DNA of 64,000 bases from Enterococcus asini ATCC 700915. GTDB taxonomy: Bacteria > Bacillota > Bacilli > Lactobacillales > Enterococcaceae. Made by a program: the position numbers and the translations under genes. The stretch is taken from contig NZ_ASVU01000001.1 in NCBI RefSeq assembly GCF_000407365.1, forward strand, positions 1,211,501 through 1,275,500. Reading direction: 5' to 3'. The notes beneath the pieces are model-generated. The model did not search any database, had not been told where the DNA came from, and worked only from the letters and a program-made list of their open reading frames with translations. Shown in pieces: positions 49,063 through 56,777 of this stretch. How positions within the stretch are numbered: position 1 is the first letter of the stretch; each line of letters starts with the position of its first letter.

Positions 49063-50049
49063 TTAAAACTTATTTGCTTCTTCGGCTTCCAATTTGTCGG
49101 TAGCTTGGTGTTGTCGGATGCTTTGAGCTTCTTTGTATAAGAAATGAGCGTAGTGAGCAAGGACAAAGAAGACGGCAACCGTGGCTACGATTGTTTCCAA
49201 AACACTAAGGATACTGATGATGCTGCCTAAAACGCCGGCAGGAGCAAAGACCAATTTAAAAGTGGTAATGGCCATGGCGGAAATCACCAAGGGGAAGGTG
49301 AAGGCCGCAAAGCTTGGGTAGAAGTCTAAGCGCAGCCGGGTGATTTTTGAGAGCATCACGAAGTACAGGATTTGGGAAACAATCAAAAGAGCAACTGCCA
49401 AGGCAACGTTTGGTTCGCTAAAGGATTTCAAGTAACCGGTCAGACACAAGGAACCAGGGGCAGCCACGATCGTCATCAAGGGCAAGGTTGCTTCTGGCAT
49501 TTGTTTGTGGACAAACACTCGGTACAAGATGATCGGTAGTAACAAAACGTAGAAGACTAGAGCAATCCAGAAGCTGATTTGACCTAAAAGAATGGAGAAG
49601 CTTGGGCTCGTTACGGCTACCACGCCCATACCTACATAAACGATAAACCAGCTTGGAAAGACGTGCTGGATGCCCACTTGCGGTTTGATGACAAAGACAT
49701 AGGTGAAGTACAAGACCAAGGCGTAGTGGATGACTACGGCGGCTAGCCAGATGATGGTAGCCAAAGTGGTCAAGCCTGGTGTGATGGTCAAATACGTGCA
49801 AAGGACCATGAGCGCCATGGTGAAGGTAGGCGCCACAGAGGCTACAATCGGATTTTTTAAATCATTTAAACTGTGTAAAGGTAAGAACAAGATGCGTGCT
49901 AAGATCAAGAGCATCATGGCACCGGCGACGATGCCCATTGCGTTGCCCACCGTTACAAAATTAAAAGCTTTCATTAGGTTTCCCAGGGAAGCGAGGCCGA
50001 GGATTAATCCACACATGGGAATCGGCACTGCTTTCAGAAAATGTTTCAT
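49063..50049 (-). CDS. TDT-family transporter (TehA/Mae1-like)
   Basis: 328 residues, about ten membrane helices, of the tellurite-resistance/dicarboxylate transporter family. MKHFLKAVPIPMCGLILGLA at the N-terminus is typical (the P-x-P-M-x-G-L-x-L-G pattern). Phe-rich helices such as RLDFYPSFAAFTFPLVISAM follow. Known members carry malate, sulfite or anions through an SLAC1-like pore. The start has AAGGAG nearby on the minus strand. It is divergent from a YeiH-type exporter, also an anion carrier. Substrate unknown. Confidence 0.88.
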   Translation of the reverse strand: MKHFLKAVPIPMCGLILGLASLGNLMKAFNFVTVGNAMGIVAGAMMLLILARILFLPLHSLNDLKNPIVASVAPTFTMALMVLCTYLTITPGLTTLATIIWLAAVVIHYALVLYFTYVFVIKPQVGIQHVFPSWFIVYVGMGVVAVTSPSFSILLGQISFWIALVFYVLLLPIILYRVFVHKQMPEATLPLMTIVAAPGSLCLTGYLKSFSEPNVALAVALLIVSQILYFVMLSKITRLRLDFYPSFAAFTFPLVISAMAITTFKLVFAPAGVLGSIISILSVLETIVATVAVFFVLAHYAHFLYKEAQSIRQHQATDKLEAEEANKF

Positions 50050-50387
50050 TCAGTATCACTCCTTCGTTTGTAAGTATAGTTCATTTTCATTCATTTGAAA
50101 AATAAATCTTTCGAATAATTGTTATTAAGGAATGCAATGGATAATCTTCTGTTAAAATTCACAAATTAGGTCGGTTTCATAGGCAAAAGACCGCTAACAT
50201 TAGCTTTTTCGATAGTTAGTATTACAAAACACAATCGGCAATTAACTTGCGCTTTTGAAACAGCCTGTACGATAATGAACTGTCTTTTGCTACTTTTGCC
50301 AAAGGTCGGTCGCTGAATTGACCCCTTGTTGGTCACATTGGCAAAGTACGAAAGACGTTGTTTCATATTAAAGAGGAGGTTGTGTGG
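50050..50387. other. Divergent intergenic region
   Basis: 338 bases between the TDT and YeiH-type genes. TGACC-CCTTGTT-GGTCA (about 50313-50331) is an inverted repeat of the size bound by LysR-type regulators, and GCTAACATTAGC (50192-50203) is a second palindrome. A 66-codon open stretch on the minus strand lacks a ribosome site and does not look like a protein. No regulator gene is adjacent. Confidence 0.4.
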
Positions 50388-51386
50388 ATGTTTGCTATTT
50401 TTCGTAAAAGGAGTTTTTGGATTGCGTTTGCCAGTACGCTGGTTTGTTCATTATTAGGGAAGTACTTGTCTGGCTTTCCGGGATTAAATTTAATTGGGGC
50501 TTTGGTGATTGCCCTTTTGATTGGGATGTTGTGCCAGATTAGTCAACCGTTGATTTATTCCAGCACGGAAGGGATTGGCTTTATTTCAAATAAATTTTTG
50601 CGGTTCGGCATTATTTTATTAGGTTTTCGCTTAAACTTGGTCACATTGGCCCACTCGGGGATTAAGACGATTTTATTAGCCTTCGTGGCGGTTTCTTTTA
50701 CAATCGCAGTAGTCTACTTTTTCTGTCGCCTTTTGAAAGTGGACAAGGAATTGAGCTTTTTGGCCAGTTTTGGTTGTGCGATTTGTGGTGCGGCCGCGGT
50801 GATGGGGATTTCCCCACAAGTCAAAGCAGACAAAGATAATTCTGTTTTGGCGGTGGCCGTTGTGTGCATTATGGGAACTGTTTTTACTTTGGTAGAAGTT
50901 GCTTTACTGAAAGTATTGCCCTTTGACAGTGTTCAGTTTGGGATCATGAATGGAGCTTCTCTCCATGAAATCGCCCATGCGGTAGCTGCCGGAGAAGCCG
51001 GTGGTGCGGTTGCTTTGGACAATGCCATTATCATGAAGCTTTCTCGGGTATTGTTATTAGCACCGGCTGCTTTAATCGTGGGGGCGATTTATCAGAAGCG
51101 CCACCAAAAAACTACGGATGAAAAACAAAAATTGCCAATTCCTTGGTTTATGTTGGGCTTTTTGCTAACCAGTGCATTTGGTAGCTTTGGTCCTTTGTCT
51201 CAAGGCGTGATTGATCAATTGGTTGCTTTGGCCTATATCTTTTTGGGTATGGCAATGGCTGCTTTAGGCATGAGTGTCAACTTCAAAGTAATCATCGCCC
51301 GGGGGCGCAATGTTTTTATCGCCTCATTCTTGGGTTCGGTGTGCTTGCTACTTTTGGCCGCAACTAGTGCTTATCTATTTTTCTAG
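50388..51386 (+). CDS. YeiH/YadS-type putative sulfate exporter family
   Basis: 332 residues, about ten membrane helices, of the UPF0324 (PSE) family. Family marks: GLNLIGALVIALLIGMLCQI, FGCAICGAAAVMGISPQVKA (about 131-150) and GASLHEIAHAVAAGEAGG (about 195-212). Members are annotated as putative sulfate exporters, but the transport role is poorly tested. ATG 50388 follows AGAGGAGGT. A UspA-like gene follows 18 bases later in the same transcript. Confidence 0.88.
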   Translation: MFAIFRKRSFWIAFASTLVCSLLGKYLSGFPGLNLIGALVIALLIGMLCQISQPLIYSSTEGIGFISNKFLRFGIILLGFRLNLVTLAHSGIKTILLAFVAVSFTIAVVYFFCRLLKVDKELSFLASFGCAICGAAAVMGISPQVKADKDNSVLAVAVVCIMGTVFTLVEVALLKVLPFDSVQFGIMNGASLHEIAHAVAAGEAGGAVALDNAIIMKLSRVLLLAPAALIVGAIYQKRHQKTTDEKQKLPIPWFMLGFLLTSAFGSFGPLSQGVIDQLVALAYIFLGMAMAALGMSVNFKVIIARGRNVFIASFLGSVCLLLLAATSAYLFF

Positions 51387-51404
51387 GAAGGGGTATCAAA
51401 TAAG

Positions 51405-51842
51405 ATGAATATTTTAGTAACGCTGGATTCATTACATGATTCCGGGGCTTATTTAGAAAAAAGCTTCAAACTGATTCAAAAATTGCAAGGCAAGCAAGTC
51501 TTGCTCTTAGATGTCGTGGATACCGCAGAATTGGAAACGATCGAAGCCGTAGCTGCCACTTTTGATGAAGAACTCGTGGCTAGTAAAAAAGTAGCGTTAG
51601 CCGACTTGGTAAAAGAGTTGCAAGGACGATATCCCGCACTTGCGATCACCGGCAGCATCAAAACAGGCAATCCTAAGAGCTGCATTGTAAAAGCGGCCAA
51701 GGATAGCCAAGCGGATTTAGTAATTAGTGGGAGTCATCACTATTCTAATGTAGAGTATTTACTCTATCATGGTTCAGTTTCGGCTTATTTAGCCAAGCAC
51801 TTGCCTTGTGATTTATTTATCATCAAAAATCCCGCAGACTAA
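51405..51842 (+). CDS. Universal stress protein (UspA family)
   Basis: 145 residues with the Usp alpha/beta fold: NILVTLDSLHDSGAYLEKSF at the start and the C-terminal LVISGSHHYSNVEYLLYHGS with SAYLAKHLPCDLFIIKNP. The ATP-binding Gly-rich loop (G-2x-G-9x-G-S/T) is only partly kept, so ATP binding is uncertain. It is co-transcribed with the YeiH-type exporter (18-base gap), a pairing that suggests a role in controlling that transporter. A terminator follows. Confidence 0.8.
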   Translation: MNILVTLDSLHDSGAYLEKSFKLIQKLQGKQVLLLDVVDTAELETIEAVAATFDEELVASKKVALADLVKELQGRYPALAITGSIKTGNPKSCIVKAAKDSQADLVISGSHHYSNVEYLLYHGSVSAYLAKHLPCDLFIIKNPAD

Positions 51843-51854
51843 TCAAAAAGTTGT

Positions 51855-51894
51855 GCCCACTGAGTTAGTATGAGCTAGCTTAGTGGGCTTTTTT
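51855..51894 (+). terminator. Terminator after usp gene
   Basis: GCCCACT (51855-51861) and AGTGGGC (51882-51888) with a partial inner stem, then six T. Confidence 0.8.
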
Positions 51895-52058
51895 ATAGGA
51901 AAGTAACCTTGGTAAATAAGCATAATTCGATAAAATAATCTATTTTGTTGCTTCTTTTGGAAAAATATACATTTTTTAGTTAAATTGCCCCGGCTTTGTT
52001 GTATAATAGCCAAAGTGAGATTTTCTTACAGACTTCGAACCAAGGAAGGAAGAACAAC

Positions 52059-53786
52059 ATGGCAGCAACGAGTAAAAAACGCGATTTGACCAAGATGAAA
52101 ACGCCTCATACGTATGTGATCATCTTTGGCGTCGTCATCATGGCGTGGATTTTGACCTTTTTGATTCCAGCCGGAAAATTCAGTACCGAGGAAGTGGCCT
52201 ATCAGGATGCCAACGGGGAGACCAGCACCCGGACCGTCTTGCGTCAGGATACTTTCCGGTATGATTATGCTTTGGACAAAAGCTTTGTCTATGACCAGTT
52301 GGAAGACTTGGCCAATGACCCCGCTGAACTAGACGAGTTGGGCATTGCCAAAGCGGACGTGGAAGCGGTCTTGGCAGAAGGGGAAGCCAACCTTACCCAA
52401 AGCCAGCTAGATGAACTGTCTTTAACCGACGATGTTTTGTACGACATGTACGGGAACAAGATTTATGCCACTTCGGAAAAACTCCACAAGACGGCGAGAG
52501 TCTGGGGAACGGATGATTTCGGTGGCTTTGGCTTCTTGAACTTCGTCTTTGAAGGCTTGGTTTCCGGGGACAAATACGGTTCTGCCGTAGGGATTGCCGC
52601 TTTGATCTTAGTGGTCGGGGGTGCCTTTGGGATTATCATGCGTACCGGGGCCATCGATGCGGGGATTTATGCGTTTATCAGTAAGACCAAAGGCTTGGAG
52701 CGTTTGGCGATTCCCTTATTGTTTTTCGCGTTCTCCTTTGGGGGCGCAACATTCGGGATGGCCGAAGAAGTCATTCCTTTTTCCATGGTCATGGTGCCTT
52801 TTGTGATCGCTTTGGGGTATGACTCCATCGTGGCGGTGACGGTGACCTATGTGGCCAGTCAGGTGGGGAATGCCGCCAGCTGGATGAGTCCTTTCTCTGT
52901 TGCGGTAGCTCAAGGGATTGCCGGGGTTCCGGTTCTATCCGGTGCTACTTTCCGTTTGATCATGTGGTTTGTGATTACCGCTTTGTCTGCCGGCTACTTA
53001 AGCTTGTATGCGGAACGAATTCGCAAAAATCCGCTGAAATCTGCGGTTTATGATTCCGACGAATACTTCCGGACTCATATCGAAAAAACAGCGGAAGAAC
53101 AAAAACCTTTCTTATTAGGACATAAATTAATCTTAGTGGAAATGTTGGCGGTCTTGATTTGGATCGTCTGGGGGGTAACTCAAAAAGGTTACTACATCCC
53201 AGAAATTGCCTCCCAGTTCTTCGTCATGGGCTTGGCTGCAGGGATTATTGCGGTCATCTTCAAACTCGACGACATGGGGGTCAACGACATTGCCAAATCT
53301 TTCCAAAGCGGTGCGGCCGACCTTGCCGGAACTGCGATTGTGGTGGGGATGGCCAAAGGGATCTTGCTTGTTCTCGGTGGTTCAGAACCAACCATGCCAT
53401 CTGCTTTGAACACGATTTTACACAGCATCGGCAGTTTGTTAAGCAATGTGCCAGCGATTATCGGCGCCTGGGCGATGTACATCTTCCAAAGCTTGTTTAA
53501 TTTAGTCGTGACCTCAAACTCCGGTCAAGCAGCTTTGACCATGCCAATCATGGCGCCATTAGCCGACTTGGTAGGTGTTTCTCGTCAGGTAGCGGTCTTG
53601 GCTTACCAATTAGGGGCAGGCTTTGTGGATGCCTTCACACCGGTTTCAGCCAGCTTGATTGGGGTCTTAGGTGTTGCCCGTATTGAATGGGCGAAATGGG
53701 CGAAATTCCAAATCAAGATGCAAGGATTCTTCTTCGTCTTGGGAACGATCTTTATCGTAATCGCCGTAGCCATTGGCTTGCAATAA
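52059..53786 (+). CDS. YfcC-family membrane transporter (C4-dicarboxylate carrier-like fold)
   Basis: 575 residues, about twelve membrane helices. YfcC signatures: YVIIFGVVIMAWILTFLIPAGKF, ALILVVGGAFGIIMRTGAID, FGGATFGMAEEVIPFSMVMV and NLVVTSNSGQAALTMPIMAP. Relatives include arginine/ornithine-type antiporters and putative basic amino acid carriers, so the substrate is uncertain. After helix 1 comes an acidic soluble insert (about residues 35-150), longer than in the YfcC proteins I know. ATG 52059 follows AAGGAAGG. A promoter with extended -10 (TGTATAATAG, TATAAT 52002-52007) is upstream. Single gene. Confidence 0.88.
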   Translation: MAATSKKRDLTKMKTPHTYVIIFGVVIMAWILTFLIPAGKFSTEEVAYQDANGETSTRTVLRQDTFRYDYALDKSFVYDQLEDLANDPAELDELGIAKADVEAVLAEGEANLTQSQLDELSLTDDVLYDMYGNKIYATSEKLHKTARVWGTDDFGGFGFLNFVFEGLVSGDKYGSAVGIAALILVVGGAFGIIMRTGAIDAGIYAFISKTKGLERLAIPLLFFAFSFGGATFGMAEEVIPFSMVMVPFVIALGYDSIVAVTVTYVASQVGNAASWMSPFSVAVAQGIAGVPVLSGATFRLIMWFVITALSAGYLSLYAERIRKNPLKSAVYDSDEYFRTHIEKTAEEQKPFLLGHKLILVEMLAVLIWIVWGVTQKGYYIPEIASQFFVMGLAAGIIAVIFKLDDMGVNDIAKSFQSGAADLAGTAIVVGMAKGILLVLGGSEPTMPSALNTILHSIGSLLSNVPAIIGAWAMYIFQSLFNLVVTSNSGQAALTMPIMAPLADLVGVSRQVAVLAYQLGAGFVDAFTPVSASLIGVLGVARIEWAKWAKFQIKMQGFFFVLGTIFIVIAVAIGLQ

Positions 53787-53800
53787 AAAAGCAATCACAA

Positions 53801-53836
53801 AAAATACCCTCTCGCGGCTGCGGGAGGGTATTTTTA
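53801..53836. terminator. Bidirectional terminator
   Basis: AAAATACCCTCTCGC and GCGGGAGGGTATTTTT, with one mismatch, between the YfcC gene and the convergent unknown gene. Confidence 0.88.
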
Positions 53837-53869
53837 TTTCTAATTATAGGTTGAATGGGCTGAGGCAGG

Positions 53870-55045
53870 CTACTGATCCGGGAGCCAATAGCTGGAAGGA
53901 ACTTGGCAAACAGCCAAAGCGGCCACGGCTTCCGGCAAGTTTTCCTGAAAGAAAAGGTACCAAAAGTAGCGCATTTCCCCGTTGTCTGTCACTTGTGGCG
54001 CTTGTTTTGGCACGGTGACCAGGAGCGCTAGCGCTTCTAGGAGATGCCCTGCGTCTAATTGGGGTAGAAACAACGGAGGATAAGCCGTCACAGCATTAGT
54101 TAAAAAGTGGACCAGTGCTTCGTGATAAGGAAAGTTTTTCAAACGCTCTTCACTGGCTAACAAGCGGGTGGCAAATTCTTCCGGAGACTCCTGCTCACTT
54201 TTTGCCAAAGGACGAAAGTCGCGCTTCGATAATAAATGCCGCTGAGCAAGGGCAGCTTCCGGATCAAAGGTATCCAGATTTTCAAAAAGATCATCGATTT
54301 CCCCCATGAACTCTTTGGTAATCTGATCGATCATGGCCTCTTCATCCTCGGTTTCCTGAAATTCGGCAATCAGATTTTGGATGAAATCCGCGCCTACTTC
54401 CAGTAAGAATTGCTCCCACTGCTCAACCGATTGTTGCTTGCGCCGTTGGAGTTGTTCTTGGGACAAATTCACAGGTAAAAGGCACAAGGGAAACCAGGCA
54501 TCGTCTAAAGGCAAGAGCCAGGCGGTGGCTTGTTCTCCTTCCTCTAAAGAATCCACCAAGTCCAAGTGGTAAGCCGGCAAGGTGTAGCTGGTGTCGTGGT
54601 AAAGGTCTTGTAAGACCAAGTCATTTTTTTGCCAATGGGCGACAAAGTGACTCAAATGGGCGCCTTGCCCCCAGAAATTAACCTGTTGGCGCTGGCGTAA
54701 GTCCATGGGCAACCATTTGAGGATTTCTTGCCACAATGACGCCCCCTGAGGCATGCGCCATAGGTAGTAGGCCAAGAGGACGCCGGCAAACTGAGCTCGG
54801 GTGTCTTGGACTTCTGGCTCATCCGGGGCCCCTAATTCATCGTAAGGACCGTAACGGTAGCTTTCCATATACCGCAAAAGCGCCTTGTCCTGATTGAAGC
54901 TTTGGGTCAATCCCGTGTAATTCAAAATGCTCAAGGCATACATTAAATAGGGCTTAGCTCCATGCTTGACGGCGTTTAACAATTCTTTTTTGAGTCGCTC
55001 GGTCATCAAGGTGAAATTTTTTTCCCGTCCAGTCTTCCTCGTCAT
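53870..55045 (-). CDS. Unknown protein, 391 aa
   Basis: I do not recognise a family. It is a soluble, helical, strongly acidic protein. Residues such as FQETEDEEAMIDQITKEFMG and EIDDLFENLDTFDPEAALAQ form an acidic centre. The rest is rich in Leu, Trp and Gln (LLAYYLWRMPQGASLWQEIL) and looks like helical repeats. There is no signal peptide or membrane segment. The ATG at 55045 has GGAAAG about 10 bases upstream, and later in-frame ATGs lack a site. It is divergent from ppx-ppk. Typical of LAB proteins of unknown function. Confidence 0.7.
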   Translation of the reverse strand: MTRKTGREKNFTLMTERLKKELLNAVKHGAKPYLMYALSILNYTGLTQSFNQDKALLRYMESYRYGPYDELGAPDEPEVQDTRAQFAGVLLAYYLWRMPQGASLWQEILKWLPMDLRQRQQVNFWGQGAHLSHFVAHWQKNDLVLQDLYHDTSYTLPAYHLDLVDSLEEGEQATAWLLPLDDAWFPLCLLPVNLSQEQLQRRKQQSVEQWEQFLLEVGADFIQNLIAEFQETEDEEAMIDQITKEFMGEIDDLFENLDTFDPEAALAQRHLLSKRDFRPLAKSEQESPEEFATRLLASEERLKNFPYHEALVHFLTNAVTAYPPLFLPQLDAGHLLEALALLVTVPKQAPQVTDNGEMRYFWYLFFQENLPEAVAALAVCQVPSSYWLPDQ

Positions 55046-55125
55046 GGCTTGCCAACTTTCCAAAGGTTTTTGTTACTTTTATTGTAATCCAAAGTCTGCC
55101 ATTTGGATAGATGAAAGCGGTTGTT

Positions 55126-55154
55126 TTGGTCTGAAGACGGCACTAGCGTATAAT
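55126..55154 (+). promoter_or_regulatory. ppx-ppk promoter
   Basis: TTGGTC (55126-55131), 17 bases, TATAAT (55149-55154), 30 bases ahead of the ppx start. Confidence 0.7.
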
Positions 55155-55184
55155 GAAAGAAAAGCATTGCAAGGGGGCCTTTGG

Positions 55185-56777
55185 ATGAAAGAACGACAGG
55201 TAGTGGTAGTGGATATCGGCTCAAATACCGTGCGATTGGTTATTTATCGCATTACGGAGCTAAATGATTTTCATGAATTGCAAAATGTGAAGTTGCCGGC
55301 GCAGCTGTATCAATATTTGGAAGCAGACGGCAATCTCAGTGAGGCCGGGATCAAGCAATTAATCGAAGTGATCCAGCTCTTTCAAAAAGTCATGGCCCAT
55401 TACGAATTGGATCACGTGATTGCCACGGCCACAGCGGTGATTCGCCAAGCGCAAAACCAAGTTGCGATTTTAGCAGAAGTCGCAGAAACTACGGGGCTGA
55501 CCTTGCGCTTGTTAACTGGGGAAGAAGAAGCGCGCTATGGGCAATACGCCGTGGCCCGCTCCACGGAATTTTCGGAAGGCTATACCGTGGACATGGGGGG
55601 CGGCAGTACTGAAGTCACGTATTTTAAAGACAGTGTGGTGAAAAAGGTCCACAGTTTTCCTTTTGGCGTGGTGACCTTAAAGGAGCGTTTTTACGACCCT
55701 TTAGTGGAGCATAAAGGTGGCAACAAATTAACCCCCAAAGAAATCGCTAAAAACAATGAAAAAGCCAACCAAGCCGCCAAAAAATTCGTAACTGAACAAC
55801 TGGCTGCTTACGATTGGGTGAAACCACGGAAGCTGCCATTGATTGTAGTAGGCGGGACCGCCCGCAATATCGCCAATGTCTACCAGCGCATGACCGAGTA
55901 CCCCATGAACGGCATTCACGAATACCAGATGGATCAAAAAGGCTTAGCCGCCACTTTTGACTGTTTCAATACGTTGACGGTGAAAGAAAAGCAAAACTTG
56001 GACGGTCTCAGCCGGGAGCGAGCGGAGACGATTTTACCGGGGAACTTGGCGTATTTGTGTTTATTTGAAGCCGTGAAAGCGGAGCAGTTGGTCTTTTGCC
56101 ATCGAGGCTTGCGAGAAGGCTTATTAATGGAATGGTTGAATCAAGAAAATCCCGAAGCTTACACGCCGGAAAATGTCCGGATTATGCAAGTGGAGCGCTT
56201 AGGGCATTTGTACTTGGCGGATACGAAAGGGTCCAATCAGCGCTTGGCGATTGCCCGACGATTGATCGAAGAGTTGGCCAAAAGTGAGCTGCTCTTTCCT
56301 TCCGAACGAGCCTTGAAATACTTACAGGCGGGCACGTATTTGTACCATTTGGGCAATTACATCGCCGCTGAAGACAGCTCCATGCATTCCTTTTACCTAG
56401 TAGCCAATACTAATTTAAATGGCTTTTCCCACCCGGCCCGCTTAGTTTTGGCTTTGGTGGCAAGCTACAAAAACAAATCCTTGTTCAATCAATACGTGGA
56501 ACAGTACCCCAGCTGGCTGGATGAAGAGAGCTTGCAAGCGATACGAGAAGTGGGGAGTATCATTAAGTTTTGTGATGCTTTGGCGATTACCAAGGTCAAT
56601 GAAATTCGGCAAATGGCATTTATCAAGGAAAGTCCCGATACCTATCGCCTGAAAATCACCTGGAGTTTTGATCCTTTGGCGGAGTACTACCGGGCATTAC
56701 GTCAGAAGAAAAATTTGGAATTTGTCCTAGGGAAGAAGCTGACCTTAGATTTCGCCTTGGAGGAGGGAGGCCAATGA
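55185..56777 (+). CDS. ppx: Exopolyphosphatase (Ppx/GppA family)
   Basis: 530 residues. N-terminal ASKHA fold: VVVVDIGSNTVRLVIYRI (phosphate loop 1), ATATAVIRQAQNQ, LTGEEEARYGQYAVA and YTVDMGGGSTEVTYFKD (phosphate loop 2, about 138-154). IVVGGTARNIANV follows, then a helical C-terminal domain from about 320. It releases phosphate from polyphosphate or pppGpp. ATG 55185 is preferred, with AAGGGGG 6-8 bases upstream and the promoter between it and earlier in-frame codons. It overlaps ppk by four bases. Confidence 0.93.
   Translation: MKERQVVVVDIGSNTVRLVIYRITELNDFHELQNVKLPAQLYQYLEADGNLSEAGIKQLIEVIQLFQKVMAHYELDHVIATATAVIRQAQNQVAILAEVAETTGLTLRLLTGEEEARYGQYAVARSTEFSEGYTVDMGGGSTEVTYFKDSVVKKVHSFPFGVVTLKERFYDPLVEHKGGNKLTPKEIAKNNEKANQAAKKFVTEQLAAYDWVKPRKLPLIVVGGTARNIANVYQRMTEYPMNGIHEYQMDQKGLAATFDCFNTLTVKEKQNLDGLSRERAETILPGNLAYLCLFEAVKAEQLVFCHRGLREGLLMEWLNQENPEAYTPENVRIMQVERLGHLYLADTKGSNQRLAIARRLIEELAKSELLFPSERALKYLQAGTYLYHLGNYIAAEDSSMHSFYLVANTNLNGFSHPARLVLALVASYKNKSLFNQYVEQYPSWLDEESLQAIREVGSIIKFCDALAITKVNEIRQMAFIKESPDTYRLKITWSFDPLAEYYRALRQKKNLEFVLGKKLTLDFALEEGGQ

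Noticed and set aside
50166-50366. 66-codon frame between the TDT and YeiH-type genes
   Set aside because: No ribosome binding site, odd composition and position in a divergent promoter region.
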